The notes below the pieces were generated by a model, which saw only the letters and a list, made by a program, of their open reading frames with translations, was not told where the DNA came from and did not search any database. Below are positions 52,124 to 60,914 of a stretch of DNA of 64,000 nt, piece after piece (the stretch's first letter is position 1; every line of letters starts with the position of its first letter). Origin of the DNA: Butyrivibrio sp. LB2008. Its GTDB lineage: Bacteria; Bacillota; Clostridia; Lachnospirales; Lachnospiraceae. Made by a program: the position numbers and the translations under genes. The stretch spans positions 62,001-126,000 of the forward strand of contig NZ_JHXZ01000012.1 of assembly GCF_000621565.1 (NCBI RefSeq), in the 5' to 3' direction.

Positions 52124-52938
52124 TGAATATGACTAATAAGAATAATGACATAAATAATGACGTGGCGCTAAAGATGTCCGTCCGCTTGAGGAAGATAGCA
52201 GAGCTCCTTCGAGGCCCTGAGAAATTAAGAGCGGCTGATGTCGGATGCGACCACGGATATGTATCCATATATCTTGTCACGCATGGCATTGCGAAGTCTT
52301 GCATTGCCATGGATGTGAGAAGCGGTCCGCTTTCCGGGGCAAAAGAAAATGTGGCTGAATACGGACTCTCGGATATCATAGAGACGAGACTTTCGGACGG
52401 ATTAAAAGAGCTTGAACCCGGAGAAGCCGATGCACTTGTGATCGCGGGCATGGGCGGAAATCTCATGAGAAGGATCCTTGAAGAGGGGAACCCTAAAAAG
52501 CTTGGAATAAATACGGCCGTTTTGCAGCCTCAGTCCGATATAGCCGATTTCAGACAGTTTCTAAGAGACAGCGGATATGTGATAACAGATGAGAAGGTAA
52601 TTGAAGAAGACGGAAAGTTCTATTTTCCCATGAAGGTAAGATTGGAAAAGGGGACATTTTCAGAATCTTACTGCGAAGAAGCTTTTGATAAAGCTTTTGA
52701 GCTTATCAAAAAGACAGATGCGGATATCGGGGAAGAGCAGCTTCTTAGGATATGCAACAGATACGGAGAGTGCAATCTTATTAATGGAGATGAGACTTTG
52801 AAAAGGTATCTGCTTCATGGCAAAAAAGTATGCGAATCCATATTGAAGAGCCTTGATAAAGAGGGACACGCAGACAGGGTAAGGGAAATTGTTACCGAAC
52901 TTTCGGATTTGGATGTTGCATTAAAGACAATGCGGTGA
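52123..52938 (+). CDS. trmK: tRNA (adenine22-N1)-methyltransferase TrmK
   Basis: A 271-residue SAM-dependent methyltransferase that makes m1A22 in tRNA. SVRLRKIAELLRG, the SAM motif AADVGCDHGYVSIYLV, MDVRSGPLSGAKENV and the family-specific ALVIAGMGGNLMRRIL and LQPQSDIADFRQFL are all present. A helical C-terminal domain follows. I chose the ATG that overlaps the rpoD stop codon (TGATG); TTG one codon earlier or ATG two codons later are alternatives. The rpoD-trmK order is conserved in Firmicutes and indicates co-transcription. Confidence 0.93.
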   Translation: MNMTNKNNDINNDVALKMSVRLRKIAELLRGPEKLRAADVGCDHGYVSIYLVTHGIAKSCIAMDVRSGPLSGAKENVAEYGLSDIIETRLSDGLKELEPGEADALVIAGMGGNLMRRILEEGNPKKLGINTAVLQPQSDIADFRQFLRDSGYVITDEKVIEEDGKFYFPMKVRLEKGTFSESYCEEAFDKAFELIKKTDADIGEEQLLRICNRYGECNLINGDETLKRYLLHGKKVCESILKSLDKEGHADRVREIVTELSDLDVALKTMR

Positions 52939-52957
52939 TTTTTAAAAGGAGAGCGGT

Positions 52958-54610
52958 ATGCCTATAATAACAATCAATAATGTAGCAAAAGAATATAAAA
53001 AAGGCACGAAATTCGAGGATATAGCAAAAGAGTATCAATCGGAGTGTAAATACAGGATCGCGGCGGTTCTTTTTAACGGAAAGATAAGAGAACTTATGAA
53101 GGAAGTAAAAAAGGACGGGGAAGTATCCTTCCTTACTTTTGGGGATAACATAGGTCATAAGACTATGAGAAGAACTGCGGTCATGATGTTTGTAAAGGCA
53201 ATAAGGGATGTTGCCGGAAAAGATGAGGCTTCTGCCGCAAAGATAGAATTTCTTATCTCGAACAGCTATTATTGCACACTTCACGGAGCAGAGGTTACGG
53301 ATGAACTTGTAAAAAAGATCTCTGACAGATTTCAGGAGCTTATCGACAAGAAGATTCCTATCACAAAGAGTGTTTATCCTATAGATGATGCGATAGAACT
53401 CTTTAAAAAGATGGGAATGACGGACAAGGTTGCCCTTTTGAAATACAGAAGAAGTTCTGAGATCAATATATACAAGCTTGAGGATTTTTATGACTATTTT
53501 TACGGTTATATGCTTCCGAACACTTCATATATTGAGCATTACAAGATCTCAAGACATGGCGACGGCATCATGCTGACACTTCCTTCAAGGATGAATCCGG
53601 ATAAACTTGTTATGTCTGAGCCAAGAGAAAAGCTCTTTAATACTATGAAGCTTGCGAGCGAGTGGGGAAGAATGATGGGAATCGACAATGTCGGCGACCT
53701 CAACAACCGCGTCTGCGAGGGCAGGATCAATGAGATGATACTTATTCAGGAATCTCTTCAGGAGAGAAGAATAGGTGAGATCGCGCAGAAAATCCAGGAG
53801 CGCAAGGATGTTAAGTTTGTTATGATAGCAGGCCCCAGTTCATCGGGAAAGACAAGTTTTGCAAACAGATTGTCCATTCAGCTTAGAACTTATGGACTTG
53901 TGCCGCATCCCATAAGCCTTGACAATTACTTTGTAGACAGAGAGCTGACACCTCTTAACGAGGATGGAAGCTATAATTTCGAGTGCCTCGGAGCTATGGA
54001 TATTGAGAAGTTTAATGAAGATATGTCAGCTCTTTTGCGCGGAGAAGAAGTTGAACTTCCCGAGTTTAATTTCATCACGGGAAAAAGAGAGATGAACGGC
54101 AATATCATTAAACTCGGAGATAACGATATTCTTGTTATCGAGGGTATTCACGGACTTAACGAGAAGATGTCTTATGCACTTCCCGCAGAGTCCAAGTTTA
54201 AGATTTATATAAGCGCACTTACCACGCTCAGCATCGATTCACATAACAGAATTCCTACAACAGACGGAAGACTTCTTAGAAGAATCGTAAGAGATGCAAG
54301 GACAAGAGGAGCTTCCGCAAAGAAGACCATAAGCATGTGGGCTTCAGTCAGAGCGGGTGAAGAAGAGAATATCTTCCCGTTCCAGGAAGAGGCTGATGAG
54401 ATGTTTAACTCGGCTCAGATATATGAACTTGCGGTAATAAAGCCGTTTGCGGAGCCGCTTCTTTTCTCGATAGAAAAGGGGGAGCCCGAGTATTATGAGG
54501 CAAAAAGACTTCTTAAGTTCCTTGACTATTTTGTAAGTGTGGACAGTTCAATGCTTCCGAGAAACTCTATTTGCAGAGAATTTGTGGGCGGAAGCTGCTT
54601 CAAGGTTTGA
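52958..54610 (+). CDS. Nucleoside (uridine) kinase-like protein with N-terminal TGS/threonyl-tRNA-synthetase-like domains
   Basis: A 550-residue protein. The N-terminus (ITINNVAKEYKKGTKFEDIAKEYQS) resembles a TGS domain. Residues about 60-190 resemble the second additional domain of threonyl-tRNA synthetase (FLTFGDNIGHKTMRRTAVMMFVKAIRDV). From about 285 a phosphoribulokinase/uridine-kinase P-loop domain follows: Walker A GPSSSGKTSF, DNYFVDRELTP, VIEGIHGLN. This fused architecture is common in Clostridia and annotated as nucleoside kinase. The substrate is not established. GGAGAG precedes the ATG, 19 bases after trmK. Confidence 0.88.
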   Translation: MPIITINNVAKEYKKGTKFEDIAKEYQSECKYRIAAVLFNGKIRELMKEVKKDGEVSFLTFGDNIGHKTMRRTAVMMFVKAIRDVAGKDEASAAKIEFLISNSYYCTLHGAEVTDELVKKISDRFQELIDKKIPITKSVYPIDDAIELFKKMGMTDKVALLKYRRSSEINIYKLEDFYDYFYGYMLPNTSYIEHYKISRHGDGIMLTLPSRMNPDKLVMSEPREKLFNTMKLASEWGRMMGIDNVGDLNNRVCEGRINEMILIQESLQERRIGEIAQKIQERKDVKFVMIAGPSSSGKTSFANRLSIQLRTYGLVPHPISLDNYFVDRELTPLNEDGSYNFECLGAMDIEKFNEDMSALLRGEEVELPEFNFITGKREMNGNIIKLGDNDILVIEGIHGLNEKMSYALPAESKFKIYISALTTLSIDSHNRIPTTDGRLLRRIVRDARTRGASAKKTISMWASVRAGEEENIFPFQEEADEMFNSAQIYELAVIKPFAEPLLFSIEKGEPEYYEAKRLLKFLDYFVSVDSSMLPRNSICREFVGGSCFKV

Positions 54611-54615
54611 CGATA

Positions 54616-55665
54616 ATGAAATATTGTAAGGAATATTGGGATGATGTCAGGCTCGTAGCCGGCAGCATTCCCGGAATAGACAAACTTTATAAGAAAAAAG
54701 TTCTTATCACAGGTGCGACAGGGATGCTCTGTTCACCTGTGGTTGACATTATATCTCTTTTAAACAGGGAAAAAGATGCGGGCATAGAGCTTGTGTTAGC
54801 CGGAAGAAATGAGCAAAGATGCAGTGACAGATTTAGAGGTGCTCTTGAAGATGGTAATTATAAGTTTATTAAATATGACGCGAACAGTGCAGAAAAGCTT
54901 GATGTTACTGCTGATTATATAATTCATGGAGCAAGTAATGCGGACAACAGGAGATTCTTAAAAGAGCCTGTTGAGACTCTTTTGTCCAATATAATAGGAC
55001 TTAAGGCTCTTCTGGACCTTGCGGCTGAGAATAAGGGCAGCAGGCTTTTATTTGTTTCATCGAGTGAAGTCTACGGAAACAGAGAGCGCTTTTCCTATGA
55101 TGCCGGAGGCGAGATAGCGGAGGATGAATATGGATATGTCGATATCCTTAGTTCAAGATCATGTTATCCTTCGGGAAAGAGGGCGGCTGAGAGCCTGTGT
55201 GCAAGCTATATCGATGAATATAGCGTAGATGCCGTTATTGTAAGGCCGGGATATATCTACGGGCCTACGATAAATCCTACAGACAGCAGGGCATCTGCTG
55301 CATTTACACTTGATGCGGCTGCGGGAAGAGATATCATCATGAAGAGTAAGGGCGAGCAGCTTAGATCGTATTGTTATATGCTTGACTGTGCATCGGCTCT
55401 TTTGAGCGTGTTATTAAACGGAGAATGTGGCGAAGCATATAATATCTCAAACAAAGATTCAATTGTGACAATACATGATGTGGCTGAGTGTCTTGCCAAA
55501 GCTGGCGGCGTTAAAGTTGTATTTGAGATTCCTACGGACGAGGAGAAAAAGAGCTTTAATCCCATGAAAAACTCGGTCCTTGATGCGGCGAAGCTTGAGA
55601 ATCTCGGATGGAAAGCTTATTTTGGCCTCGATGAAGGAATTGTGAGAACGCTTCGGTTCTTATGA
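54616..55665 (+). CDS. NAD-dependent epimerase/dehydratase (extended SDR)
   Basis: A 349-residue Rossmann enzyme acting on nucleotide sugars. It has the NAD-binding motif VLITGATGMLCSPVV (TGxxGxxG variant), the catalytic Ser-x24-Tyr-xxx-Lys set as SSSEVYG and SCYPSGKRAAESL (here Tyr-Pro-Ser-Gly-Lys), and substrate-side VRPGYIYGP. It is closest in feel to UDP-glucuronate decarboxylase/dTDP-glucose dehydratase relatives. The ATG used lies ten bases after CAAGG; an ATG inside the kinase gene 45 bases earlier gives an unconserved extension. It is the last gene of the run starting at dgt and is convergent with the protease gene. Confidence 0.88.
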   Translation: MKYCKEYWDDVRLVAGSIPGIDKLYKKKVLITGATGMLCSPVVDIISLLNREKDAGIELVLAGRNEQRCSDRFRGALEDGNYKFIKYDANSAEKLDVTADYIIHGASNADNRRFLKEPVETLLSNIIGLKALLDLAAENKGSRLLFVSSSEVYGNRERFSYDAGGEIAEDEYGYVDILSSRSCYPSGKRAAESLCASYIDEYSVDAVIVRPGYIYGPTINPTDSRASAAFTLDAAAGRDIIMKSKGEQLRSYCYMLDCASALLSVLLNGECGEAYNISNKDSIVTIHDVAECLAKAGGVKVVFEIPTDEEKKSFNPMKNSVLDAAKLENLGWKAYFGLDEGIVRTLRFL

Positions 55666-55676
55666 TTTCGGCCTTT

Positions 55677-56387
55677 TTATGGGAGGTTAAAATCACTGAC
55701 AGGCAGACAGATGCAGGCTCCGTCTGATTTTTGGAGTAGTATTCCGTGATATTCTCCGGTTGCATCAAAAAGTCCGCTTCCTGACATACCTTCCTCGACA
55801 TCGCACATGCAATAGATAACGTCGTGACCGATCATTGGATTAAATACCGAGGGAGTATCGACGATTCCCATTGAGGCTGTATTTGTCAGGGTATCTATTA
55901 TGAATATCTGCTCCTCGCAATCGGGGAGCTCTTTTGAAGGACGTACGCTTCTGTAAGAGGCTACGTCTTTTTTGTTTGCGCTATTATTTGAAGCGCGGTC
56001 GACTTCGATAAGAGCAATGTCTTTTACATCATCTCTGAAAGTTACCGTGCCTTCACAGGTTGCGCCGTCAAAGAAGGTAATAGTGCAATTATCTTCTGCG
56101 GCGACGTGAGATGCGGTGACAATCTTTATATTTTTTCCGGTAATCGCCCAGATATTGCCACTACCCATGTAATCACCCGATTCTATCTTGGTTGATGATG
56201 GGGAGACAACGTCGATCGCGATATTTATGTCTGCATCTTTTTCGGGAATCTCATCTGTCAGATATCTTTTTAAAGGTTTGCTGTCATCGTGGAAAAGCCT
56301 GATGAACAGCGGGATTGCCACGAGTAGAACAAGTACTGATATGAGAATAAAAAAATTTTTTTTATTTTTTTTTATTTTCTGCAACAT
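55677..56387 (-). CDS. Membrane-anchored trypsin-like serine protease
   Basis: A 236-residue protein with a Lys-rich N-terminus and one membrane helix (residues 13-29), the rest outside. The catalytic triad of the S1 family can be read: His in VTASHVAAED, Asp in VKDIALIEV and Ser in EEGMSGSGLFD. There is no PDZ domain, unlike HtrA. The GSGNIWAITGKNIKIVTASH segment is typical of bacterial trypsin-like proteins. Minus-strand AGAGGAATG precedes the ATG. It is divergent from the VWA lipoprotein gene, with only about 70 bases between the starts. Confidence 0.85.
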   Translation of the reverse strand: MLQKIKKNKKNFFILISVLVLLVAIPLFIRLFHDDSKPLKRYLTDEIPEKDADINIAIDVVSPSSTKIESGDYMGSGNIWAITGKNIKIVTASHVAAEDNCTITFFDGATCEGTVTFRDDVKDIALIEVDRASNNSANKKDVASYRSVRPSKELPDCEEQIFIIDTLTNTASMGIVDTPSVFNPMIGHDVIYCMCDVEEGMSGSGLFDATGEYHGILLQKSDGACICLPVSDFNLP

Positions 56388-56460
56388 TTTTCATTCCTCT
56401 GTTGTTTATAAAGTAAAGCAGCCAAATTATTATAACAAAAAGCTGCACGGAGGGAAAATT

Positions 56461-58074
56461 ATGAAAAAGACAATCAGAAAAGGTTTAAATGGAATCGTAA
56501 GCATGGCGCTTGCAACAAGTTTACTCGTTGGATGCGGCGGAGCAAGTACTGCACCGGCTACTGAGGCGGAGAGTCCGTCTTATTCGGATCAAGCTACTGA
56601 TGAAGCTTGCAAAAATGCAGCAGAACCTATGGAGGGAGAATACAATAGCTGTGAAGAACCCTATGAGTATTTTGAACCTGAGAATAATGAGACTTATGAA
56701 AAGCCTGATGAAAACGGAGCTACACTTGTAAGCGCCAACCCGCTCTCGACATTTGCTATGGATGTGGATACTGCATCTTATGCAAATGTAAGACGAATGA
56801 TCGAAGATGGATATACCAAGGAGAGTATTCCTGCCGATGCTGTAAGACCTGAGGAGTTTTTGAATTATTTTTCATATGATCTTAATGCACCTAAGAACGG
56901 TGATGTGTTTGGGGTTACTACTGAGATCTCGGAGTGCCCTTGGAATAAGGATCACAAGATGATGTTTGTCGGACTTAAGACGGGAGGTATGGATACGGAA
57001 GAGATTCCTGTGAGTAATCTTGTATTTCTTATCGACGTTTCCGGTTCAATGAAATCTGATGACAAGCTTCCTCTTCTCAAGAAGAGTCTTAATGAGTTTG
57101 TTGACAATTATGCAGGTGAGGGAAGATTATCTATTGTTACTTATTCGGGAGAAGAGAAAGTTCTTTTAGAGGGTGAGAATCTTAATAACAAGAAAGAGAT
57201 AAAAAGAGCGATCAACGGCCTTACTGCAAACGGATGCACCAACGGACAAAGGGGCATGGAGAGAGCATATGAGATAGCTGCAGAAAACTTTGTTGAAGGT
57301 GGAGTAAACAGAGTCATCATGGCCACAGACGGAGATCTCAATGTTGGAATCTCAGATCCCGACGATCTTGAGAATTTTATTAAAGAGAAAAAAGAAACAG
57401 GTGTATTTTTATCGGTACTCGGCTTTGGAACAGGAAATATAAAGGATGCAAGCATGCAGAGACTTGCGGATTGCGGAAACGGTAACTATTCTTATATCGA
57501 TTCCATGATGGAGGCAAAAAAGGTTCTCGTGGAAGAGATGAGCGCAACCATGGTTACTGTTGCAAAAGATGCAAAGATACAGGTTGAGTTTAATCCCAAG
57601 AAGGTTAACAGCTACAGACTTATCGGATATGAAAACAGACAGCTTGATGCGGCTGATTTTAACGATGACAAGAAGGATGGCGGAGAAGTCGGCGCAGGAC
57701 ACAGCGTTATAGCTTTGTATGAGATCACAACAGCAGACAGCGAGAAAGCGATCAATCTCAAGTATCAGGATGGCGACAAGAAGGATTACGGCGATGAGTA
57801 TGCAACTGTAAATGTAAGGTACAAAGAGCCCGAAGGATCTGAGTCAAAGCTTTCAAGCTATGCGGTTTCTGATTCGGATGTCAAAGAGGCAAGTGACAAT
57901 ATGAAATTTGCGCAGATCGTTGCGGAGTTTTCACTTATTCTTTCAGACAGTGATTATAAGGGTGATGCCAGCTTCGATCATGTAATAAATACATATTCCG
58001 AGATCGGAAAGAGGGATGAATACAAGGATGAGTTTATCCAGCTTGTAAGGATGGTGGCTAAGAGAGAACTATAA
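56461..58074 (+). CDS. VWA-domain lipoprotein (YfbK-like)
   Basis: A 537-residue lipoprotein with lipobox LLVGC (Cys25), an acidic linker, a VWA-N-type segment (STFAMDVDTASYANVRRMIEDG), the von Willebrand A domain with MIDAS motif DVSGSMKS near residue 190, Thr in GLTANGCTNG and ATDGDLNVG, and a C-terminal YfbK domain (YSEIGKRDEYKDEFIQLVRMV). I chose the ATG after GGAGGGAAAATT, giving the lipobox; the frame is open further upstream but that part overlaps the divergent gene. VWA lipoproteins of this type often sit with ECF sigma genes, as here. Confidence 0.92.
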   Translation: MKKTIRKGLNGIVSMALATSLLVGCGGASTAPATEAESPSYSDQATDEACKNAAEPMEGEYNSCEEPYEYFEPENNETYEKPDENGATLVSANPLSTFAMDVDTASYANVRRMIEDGYTKESIPADAVRPEEFLNYFSYDLNAPKNGDVFGVTTEISECPWNKDHKMMFVGLKTGGMDTEEIPVSNLVFLIDVSGSMKSDDKLPLLKKSLNEFVDNYAGEGRLSIVTYSGEEKVLLEGENLNNKKEIKRAINGLTANGCTNGQRGMERAYEIAAENFVEGGVNRVIMATDGDLNVGISDPDDLENFIKEKKETGVFLSVLGFGTGNIKDASMQRLADCGNGNYSYIDSMMEAKKVLVEEMSATMVTVAKDAKIQVEFNPKKVNSYRLIGYENRQLDAADFNDDKKDGGEVGAGHSVIALYEITTADSEKAINLKYQDGDKKDYGDEYATVNVRYKEPEGSESKLSSYAVSDSDVKEASDNMKFAQIVAEFSLILSDSDYKGDASFDHVINTYSEIGKRDEYKDEFIQLVRMVAKREL

Positions 58075-58173
58075 ATGTTATAATATCTATGTTATCTGTA
58101 ATGTGCATGGAAGCACTGATTTAGTGTTTTTATATCATGGGAAATTGTTTTTCTGTGAATAACAGGTGATGAC

Positions 58174-58656
58174 ATGGAGAATAATAGAGACAGAGCGGCG
58201 GCTCTTTTGGAGAAGTACGGAAATGCCATACTTCGGGCGGCGTATTCTTATCTTCATAATATGGAAGATGCGGAGGATATTTTGCAGGATACGCTTATAC
58301 AGTATCTGAAATCGGGCTCGGAATACAATGATGAAGAGCACGAGAAAGCATGGCTTTTACGAGTCGCCATCAATCTTAGCAAAAATAAGATAAAGTATAA
58401 CAAGATAAGGGGAACCGACGAACTCATGGAGGGACTGGTTTCTGAAGAAAAAGAGGAACTCTCTTTTGTATGGGAGGCTGTGAAATCCCTTCCTGAGAAG
58501 TATGCATCAGTGGTTCATCTATACTATCAGGAGGGGTGCTCCACCGCCGATATTGCAGGTATTTTGAATAAAAAAGAATCGACCGTCAGATCGGATCTAA
58601 AAAGAGCGCGGGATAAGCTAAAGAAAATTTTGAAGGAGGAATATGACTTTGGGTAA
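58174..58656 (+). CDS. ECF-type RNA polymerase sigma factor
   Basis: A 160-residue extracytoplasmic-function sigma factor. Region 2 (YLHNMEDAEDILQDTLIQYLKSGSEYNDEEHEKAWLLRVAINLSKN) binds the -10, and region 4 (LPEKYASVVHLYYQEGCSTADIAGILNKKESTVRSDLKRARDKLKKIL) binds the -35. Its gene overlaps the next, a probable anti-sigma gene, by 14 bases, so they are translationally coupled. The preceding VWA lipoprotein gene may be a target. Confidence 0.93.
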   Translation: MENNRDRAAALLEKYGNAILRAAYSYLHNMEDAEDILQDTLIQYLKSGSEYNDEEHEKAWLLRVAINLSKNKIKYNKIRGTDELMEGLVSEEKEELSFVWEAVKSLPEKYASVVHLYYQEGCSTADIAGILNKKESTVRSDLKRARDKLKKILKEEYDFG

Positions 58657-59428
58657 ATACAATGAGTTAATGGAAAATATTGTCGTTACTGAAGACATGA
58701 AAAACAGAATCCTTCATAATATCGAGATCGAGTTGGACGGGGAATATTCAGGTGACGGTAAAGAGAGTAACGATAATGTAATTTCAATAGATAATGCAAT
58801 CGATAATAAGAAAGTGCGTAAGTTTGACAGGGGGATTCGCGGAAGATGGGCGAGTTACGCAGCTGCGGTACTGGTTCTTTTACTTAGCGGAGTTGTTGTA
58901 AGAAGTGTTATAGGTGACAGCAGTCATAGCAACAGTTCTTCTGTTATGGGAGATGCGAGTGCGGATGCGGCTCCGGCGCAGGAAGCCATGGAAGAGGCGG
59001 CATCCGAAGAACCTATGGATAATTCGTGGCAGATTGATAGTGCGGAACCTGTTGCAAAAGACAGTGCGAGACCGAAGCCCACTTATGAAGCGGAAGAAGG
59101 AGCAGCAATGGCTGAGGCTGATTATGTACTGAGTATCAAGATAAGAAGAGCGGGTGCGTCGGATGAATCTGTGGATATGTATGAGTCTATAGATGTCGGT
59201 GAAGTTGTATACAGCGGAATTTCAGAGCTTGTTGTAAAGAAGATCACGGATAACGAAATTGTATTTACATCTGACGGAGGTCTGATAGAACCAAATGAAA
59301 ATGGCAGCATTAATCTTAACGCGACACCGCCAAAAACTTTTACTGTAAAAGCAGGTGAAGAGAAGGTGCTGGTGACACAGACAACCGATGGGAGTGATAA
59401 GATAACGATTTCTTATAACGGTATGTGA
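58643..59428 (+). CDS. Probable membrane-bound anti-sigma factor
   Basis: A 261-residue single-pass protein. The N-terminal 65 residues are cytoplasmic and may bind the sigma factor (YNELMENIVVTEDMKNRILHNIEIELDG). A membrane helix spans about residues 72-90, an Ala/Glu/Ser-rich linker follows, and the extracytoplasmic domain (residues about 155-261) resembles small beta-rich sensor domains. AAGGAGG precedes the ATG inside the sigma gene. The function rests on position and topology; no zinc-binding HxxxCxxC motif is present. Confidence 0.8.
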   Translation: MTLGKYNELMENIVVTEDMKNRILHNIEIELDGEYSGDGKESNDNVISIDNAIDNKKVRKFDRGIRGRWASYAAAVLVLLLSGVVVRSVIGDSSHSNSSSVMGDASADAAPAQEAMEEAASEEPMDNSWQIDSAEPVAKDSARPKPTYEAEEGAAMAEADYVLSIKIRRAGASDESVDMYESIDVGEVVYSGISELVVKKITDNEIVFTSDGGLIEPNENGSINLNATPPKTFTVKAGEEKVLVTQTTDGSDKITISYNGM

Positions 59429-59465
59429 AGAGCCGGTTTTGAAATTTTTGTAAAAAGGTTTTTGT

Positions 59466-59879
59466 ATGATTATAGGTTTAATTTATTTGGTGTTCGGACT
59501 TTTATATTTTGCAGTATGGCTCACAATATGCATGGCTAAATATAAAAAGTGGAGTGAAAGAAAAAAGAATTGTACGCAGGAATTATCGGTAAGAGTTGTT
59601 GACATTCTTGAGAAAAAGACATCCCGTGGAGGGATGATATATAAGCCTGTTTTCATGCCTGCCGATCCTGCAAATCTTTTAGTTATAGATTCGGCATATT
59701 ATTCCAATTTAGTGTCTTTTGAGATTGGGGATACGGTAGAACTTCTTATCAATCCCGAGAATCCAAGTCAGTTTTTGTATAAGGACGATTCTTTGAATAA
59801 GGGGAAAACAGCGGATATAATAGGCTGCTGTTTGCCTGTAATTTTCTTTGTTGTATATTTGATCTTGAGCAGAAGATGA
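59466..59879 (+). CDS. DUF3592-like membrane protein
   Basis: A 137-residue protein with membrane helices at about residues 3-24 and 117-134 and a beta-rich domain between them (LSVRVVDILEKKTSRGGMIYKPVFMP...VSFEIGDTVELLINPENPSQFLYKDD). This matches the DUF3592 layout, in which an extracytoplasmic or cytoplasmic OB-like domain is held between two helices. Function unknown. The ATG has only AAAAGG upstream. It ends two bases before a bidirectional terminator. Confidence 0.8.
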   Translation: MIIGLIYLVFGLLYFAVWLTICMAKYKKWSERKKNCTQELSVRVVDILEKKTSRGGMIYKPVFMPADPANLLVIDSAYYSNLVSFEIGDTVELLINPENPSQFLYKDDSLNKGKTADIIGCCLPVIFFVVYLILSRR

Positions 59880-59880
59880 T

Positions 59881-59928
59881 AAAAAACTTCCCCACGGCTG
59901 TATTTGCACGCCATTGGAGAAGTTTTTT
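59881..59928. terminator. Bidirectional Rho-independent terminator
   Basis: AAAAAACTTC pairs with GAAGTTTTTT, with CCC-ACGGC/GCC-ATTGG pairing inside. T-runs are present on both strands, so it can end the plus-strand DUF3592-like gene and a short minus-strand transcript. Confidence 0.8.
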
Positions 59929-59932
59929 GATT

Positions 59933-60010
59933 TTATTTATCCGGATCGTCGGTAGTCCGGTAACCTTCACTATACTCGTAAATGTCTTCGAGATGTTCAT
60001 AATTTCGCAT
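59933..60010 (-). CDS. Candidate 25-residue small protein in a short minus-strand transcript
   Basis: A minus-strand frame reads MRNYEHLEDIYEYSEGY and ends RTTDDPDK, an acidic, tyrosine-rich peptide with protein-like composition. It lies between a good minus-strand promoter (60103-60131) with a TTCG-capped hairpin at 60046-60067 and the bidirectional terminator, so a transcript of roughly 210 bases is predicted. No convincing Shine-Dalgarno sequence precedes this ATG, and the same frame is open further upstream, so the true start is unclear. The transcript could instead be a small RNA. Confidence 0.4.
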   Translation of the reverse strand: MRNYEHLEDIYEYSEGYRTTDDPDK

Positions 60011-60102
60011 CTCATCATCGTAAATTTCCCCATAAATAAGGAAAGCCACATAGCCGAAGCTATGTGGTTGTGGAAAAAATATTATAAAAAAGTTCCATAG
60101 AT

Positions 60103-60131
60103 AAGATAGCATATAGTAGAATAAATGTCAA
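60103..60131 (-). promoter_or_regulatory. Sigma-A promoter of the short minus-strand transcript
   Basis: On the minus strand TTGACA, exactly 17 bases, TATCTT. The predicted start is near 60096, followed by a hairpin CCACATAGC-TTCG-GCTATGTGG. Confidence 0.6.
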
Positions 60132-60208
60132 ATTAAAAATAACAAATTATTCAAGGCCGCTTGGAGACTGAATTCAGCGCAAACTATTGAAAATAAAGGA
60201 GAGTTGTA

Positions 60209-60238
60209 ATGAGAAGAGTATGCGTGTGTTTGCATTAA
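60209..60238 (+). CDS. Candidate nine-residue leader peptide MRRVCVCLH
   Basis: ATG is preceded at ideal spacing by AAGGAGAG, the best ribosome-binding site in this intergenic region. The frame encodes MRRVCVCLH with two cysteine codons and then stops. It lies about 117 bases before the next gene and could be a cysteine-responsive leader peptide or an arrest peptide. No classical terminator/antiterminator pair with a T-run follows, so the mechanism is open. Confidence 0.4.
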   Translation: MRRVCVCLH

Positions 60239-60354
60239 TGGCCTAATTTGTGTTAGAATGTTAATAACTCATTAAGAAAAAAACAGCAATAAAGAGATGT
60301 GCATATAAGCCTATATTTAGGAGTGCACATCGAGAAGAAATGGGGTGAATTATT

Positions 60355-60894
60355 ATGGGCGAAGTTATAGAAGCAAGTATAGCGAGTGCAGATCGCTTGA
60401 TGTATATTAAGCTTTTGAATTTTTTACAGGATTTTGCGGATGTTGAACCGGAGAAATATGAGATACATATAAAGGATGACTGGAATAATTTAAATGAATG
60501 TAATCTGTATGCTTTGTCTGAAATCGAAGAATGGATTGATACAAAGATCATAAGCATAATCGGAAATGCAGAGGCCGGAACAATAGGACTTTACATTGAA
60601 AAGGACGGACAGATCTACACTTACGATTTCTGGCTTAATCAGGGAAATGAGATAGATGATGACAAGTATTCCGAATTCAAAAAAGAAGTGGCAGAACTCC
60701 TTGAGGGCATGAAAATGGATCTGGCCTGTGTCGGAAGAGAGATGTTTGTTGATTATTCCAAGGGTTATGACAGCGCGATAGAAGACAGCAGCGGAATTGA
60801 TTATATTATTGCTTCGGAAAATGTTGAAAAGAATTATCATATCAGTACAACGATCAAACACAAGAAAAGTAAACCTGAATATTTGGTTGTGTGA
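60355..60894 (+). CDS. Hypothetical acidic cytoplasmic protein
   Basis: A 179-residue acidic protein that I cannot assign. Mixed alpha/beta composition, no signal peptide or membrane helix; distinctive segments are YEIHIKDDWNNLNECNLYALSEIEEWIDT, GTIGLYIEKDGQIYTYDFWLNQG and DYSKGYDSAIEDSSGIDYII. It has some likeness in size and acidity to immunity proteins of polymorphic toxins, but no toxin gene is near. Upstream are a hairpin (GATGTGCA/TGCACATC, 60297-60332) and the candidate leader peptide. GGGGTGA precedes the ATG. Confidence 0.7.
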   Translation: MGEVIEASIASADRLMYIKLLNFLQDFADVEPEKYEIHIKDDWNNLNECNLYALSEIEEWIDTKIISIIGNAEAGTIGLYIEKDGQIYTYDFWLNQGNEIDDDKYSEFKKEVAELLEGMKMDLACVGREMFVDYSKGYDSAIEDSSGIDYIIASENVEKNYHISTTIKHKKSKPEYLVV

Positions 60895-60914
60895 ATAAAC
60901 TAAGTTATTAGTAA

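Noticed and set aside
59749..60051. 100-codon minus-strand frame across the bidirectional terminator
   Set aside because: It runs through the terminator hairpin and into the opposite strand of the DUF3592-like gene; the shorter acidic frame in another register is more protein-like.
60355..60894. Immunity protein of a polymorphic toxin system
   Set aside because: Size and acidity fit, but no toxin, secretion or second immunity gene is nearby, so no function was assigned.
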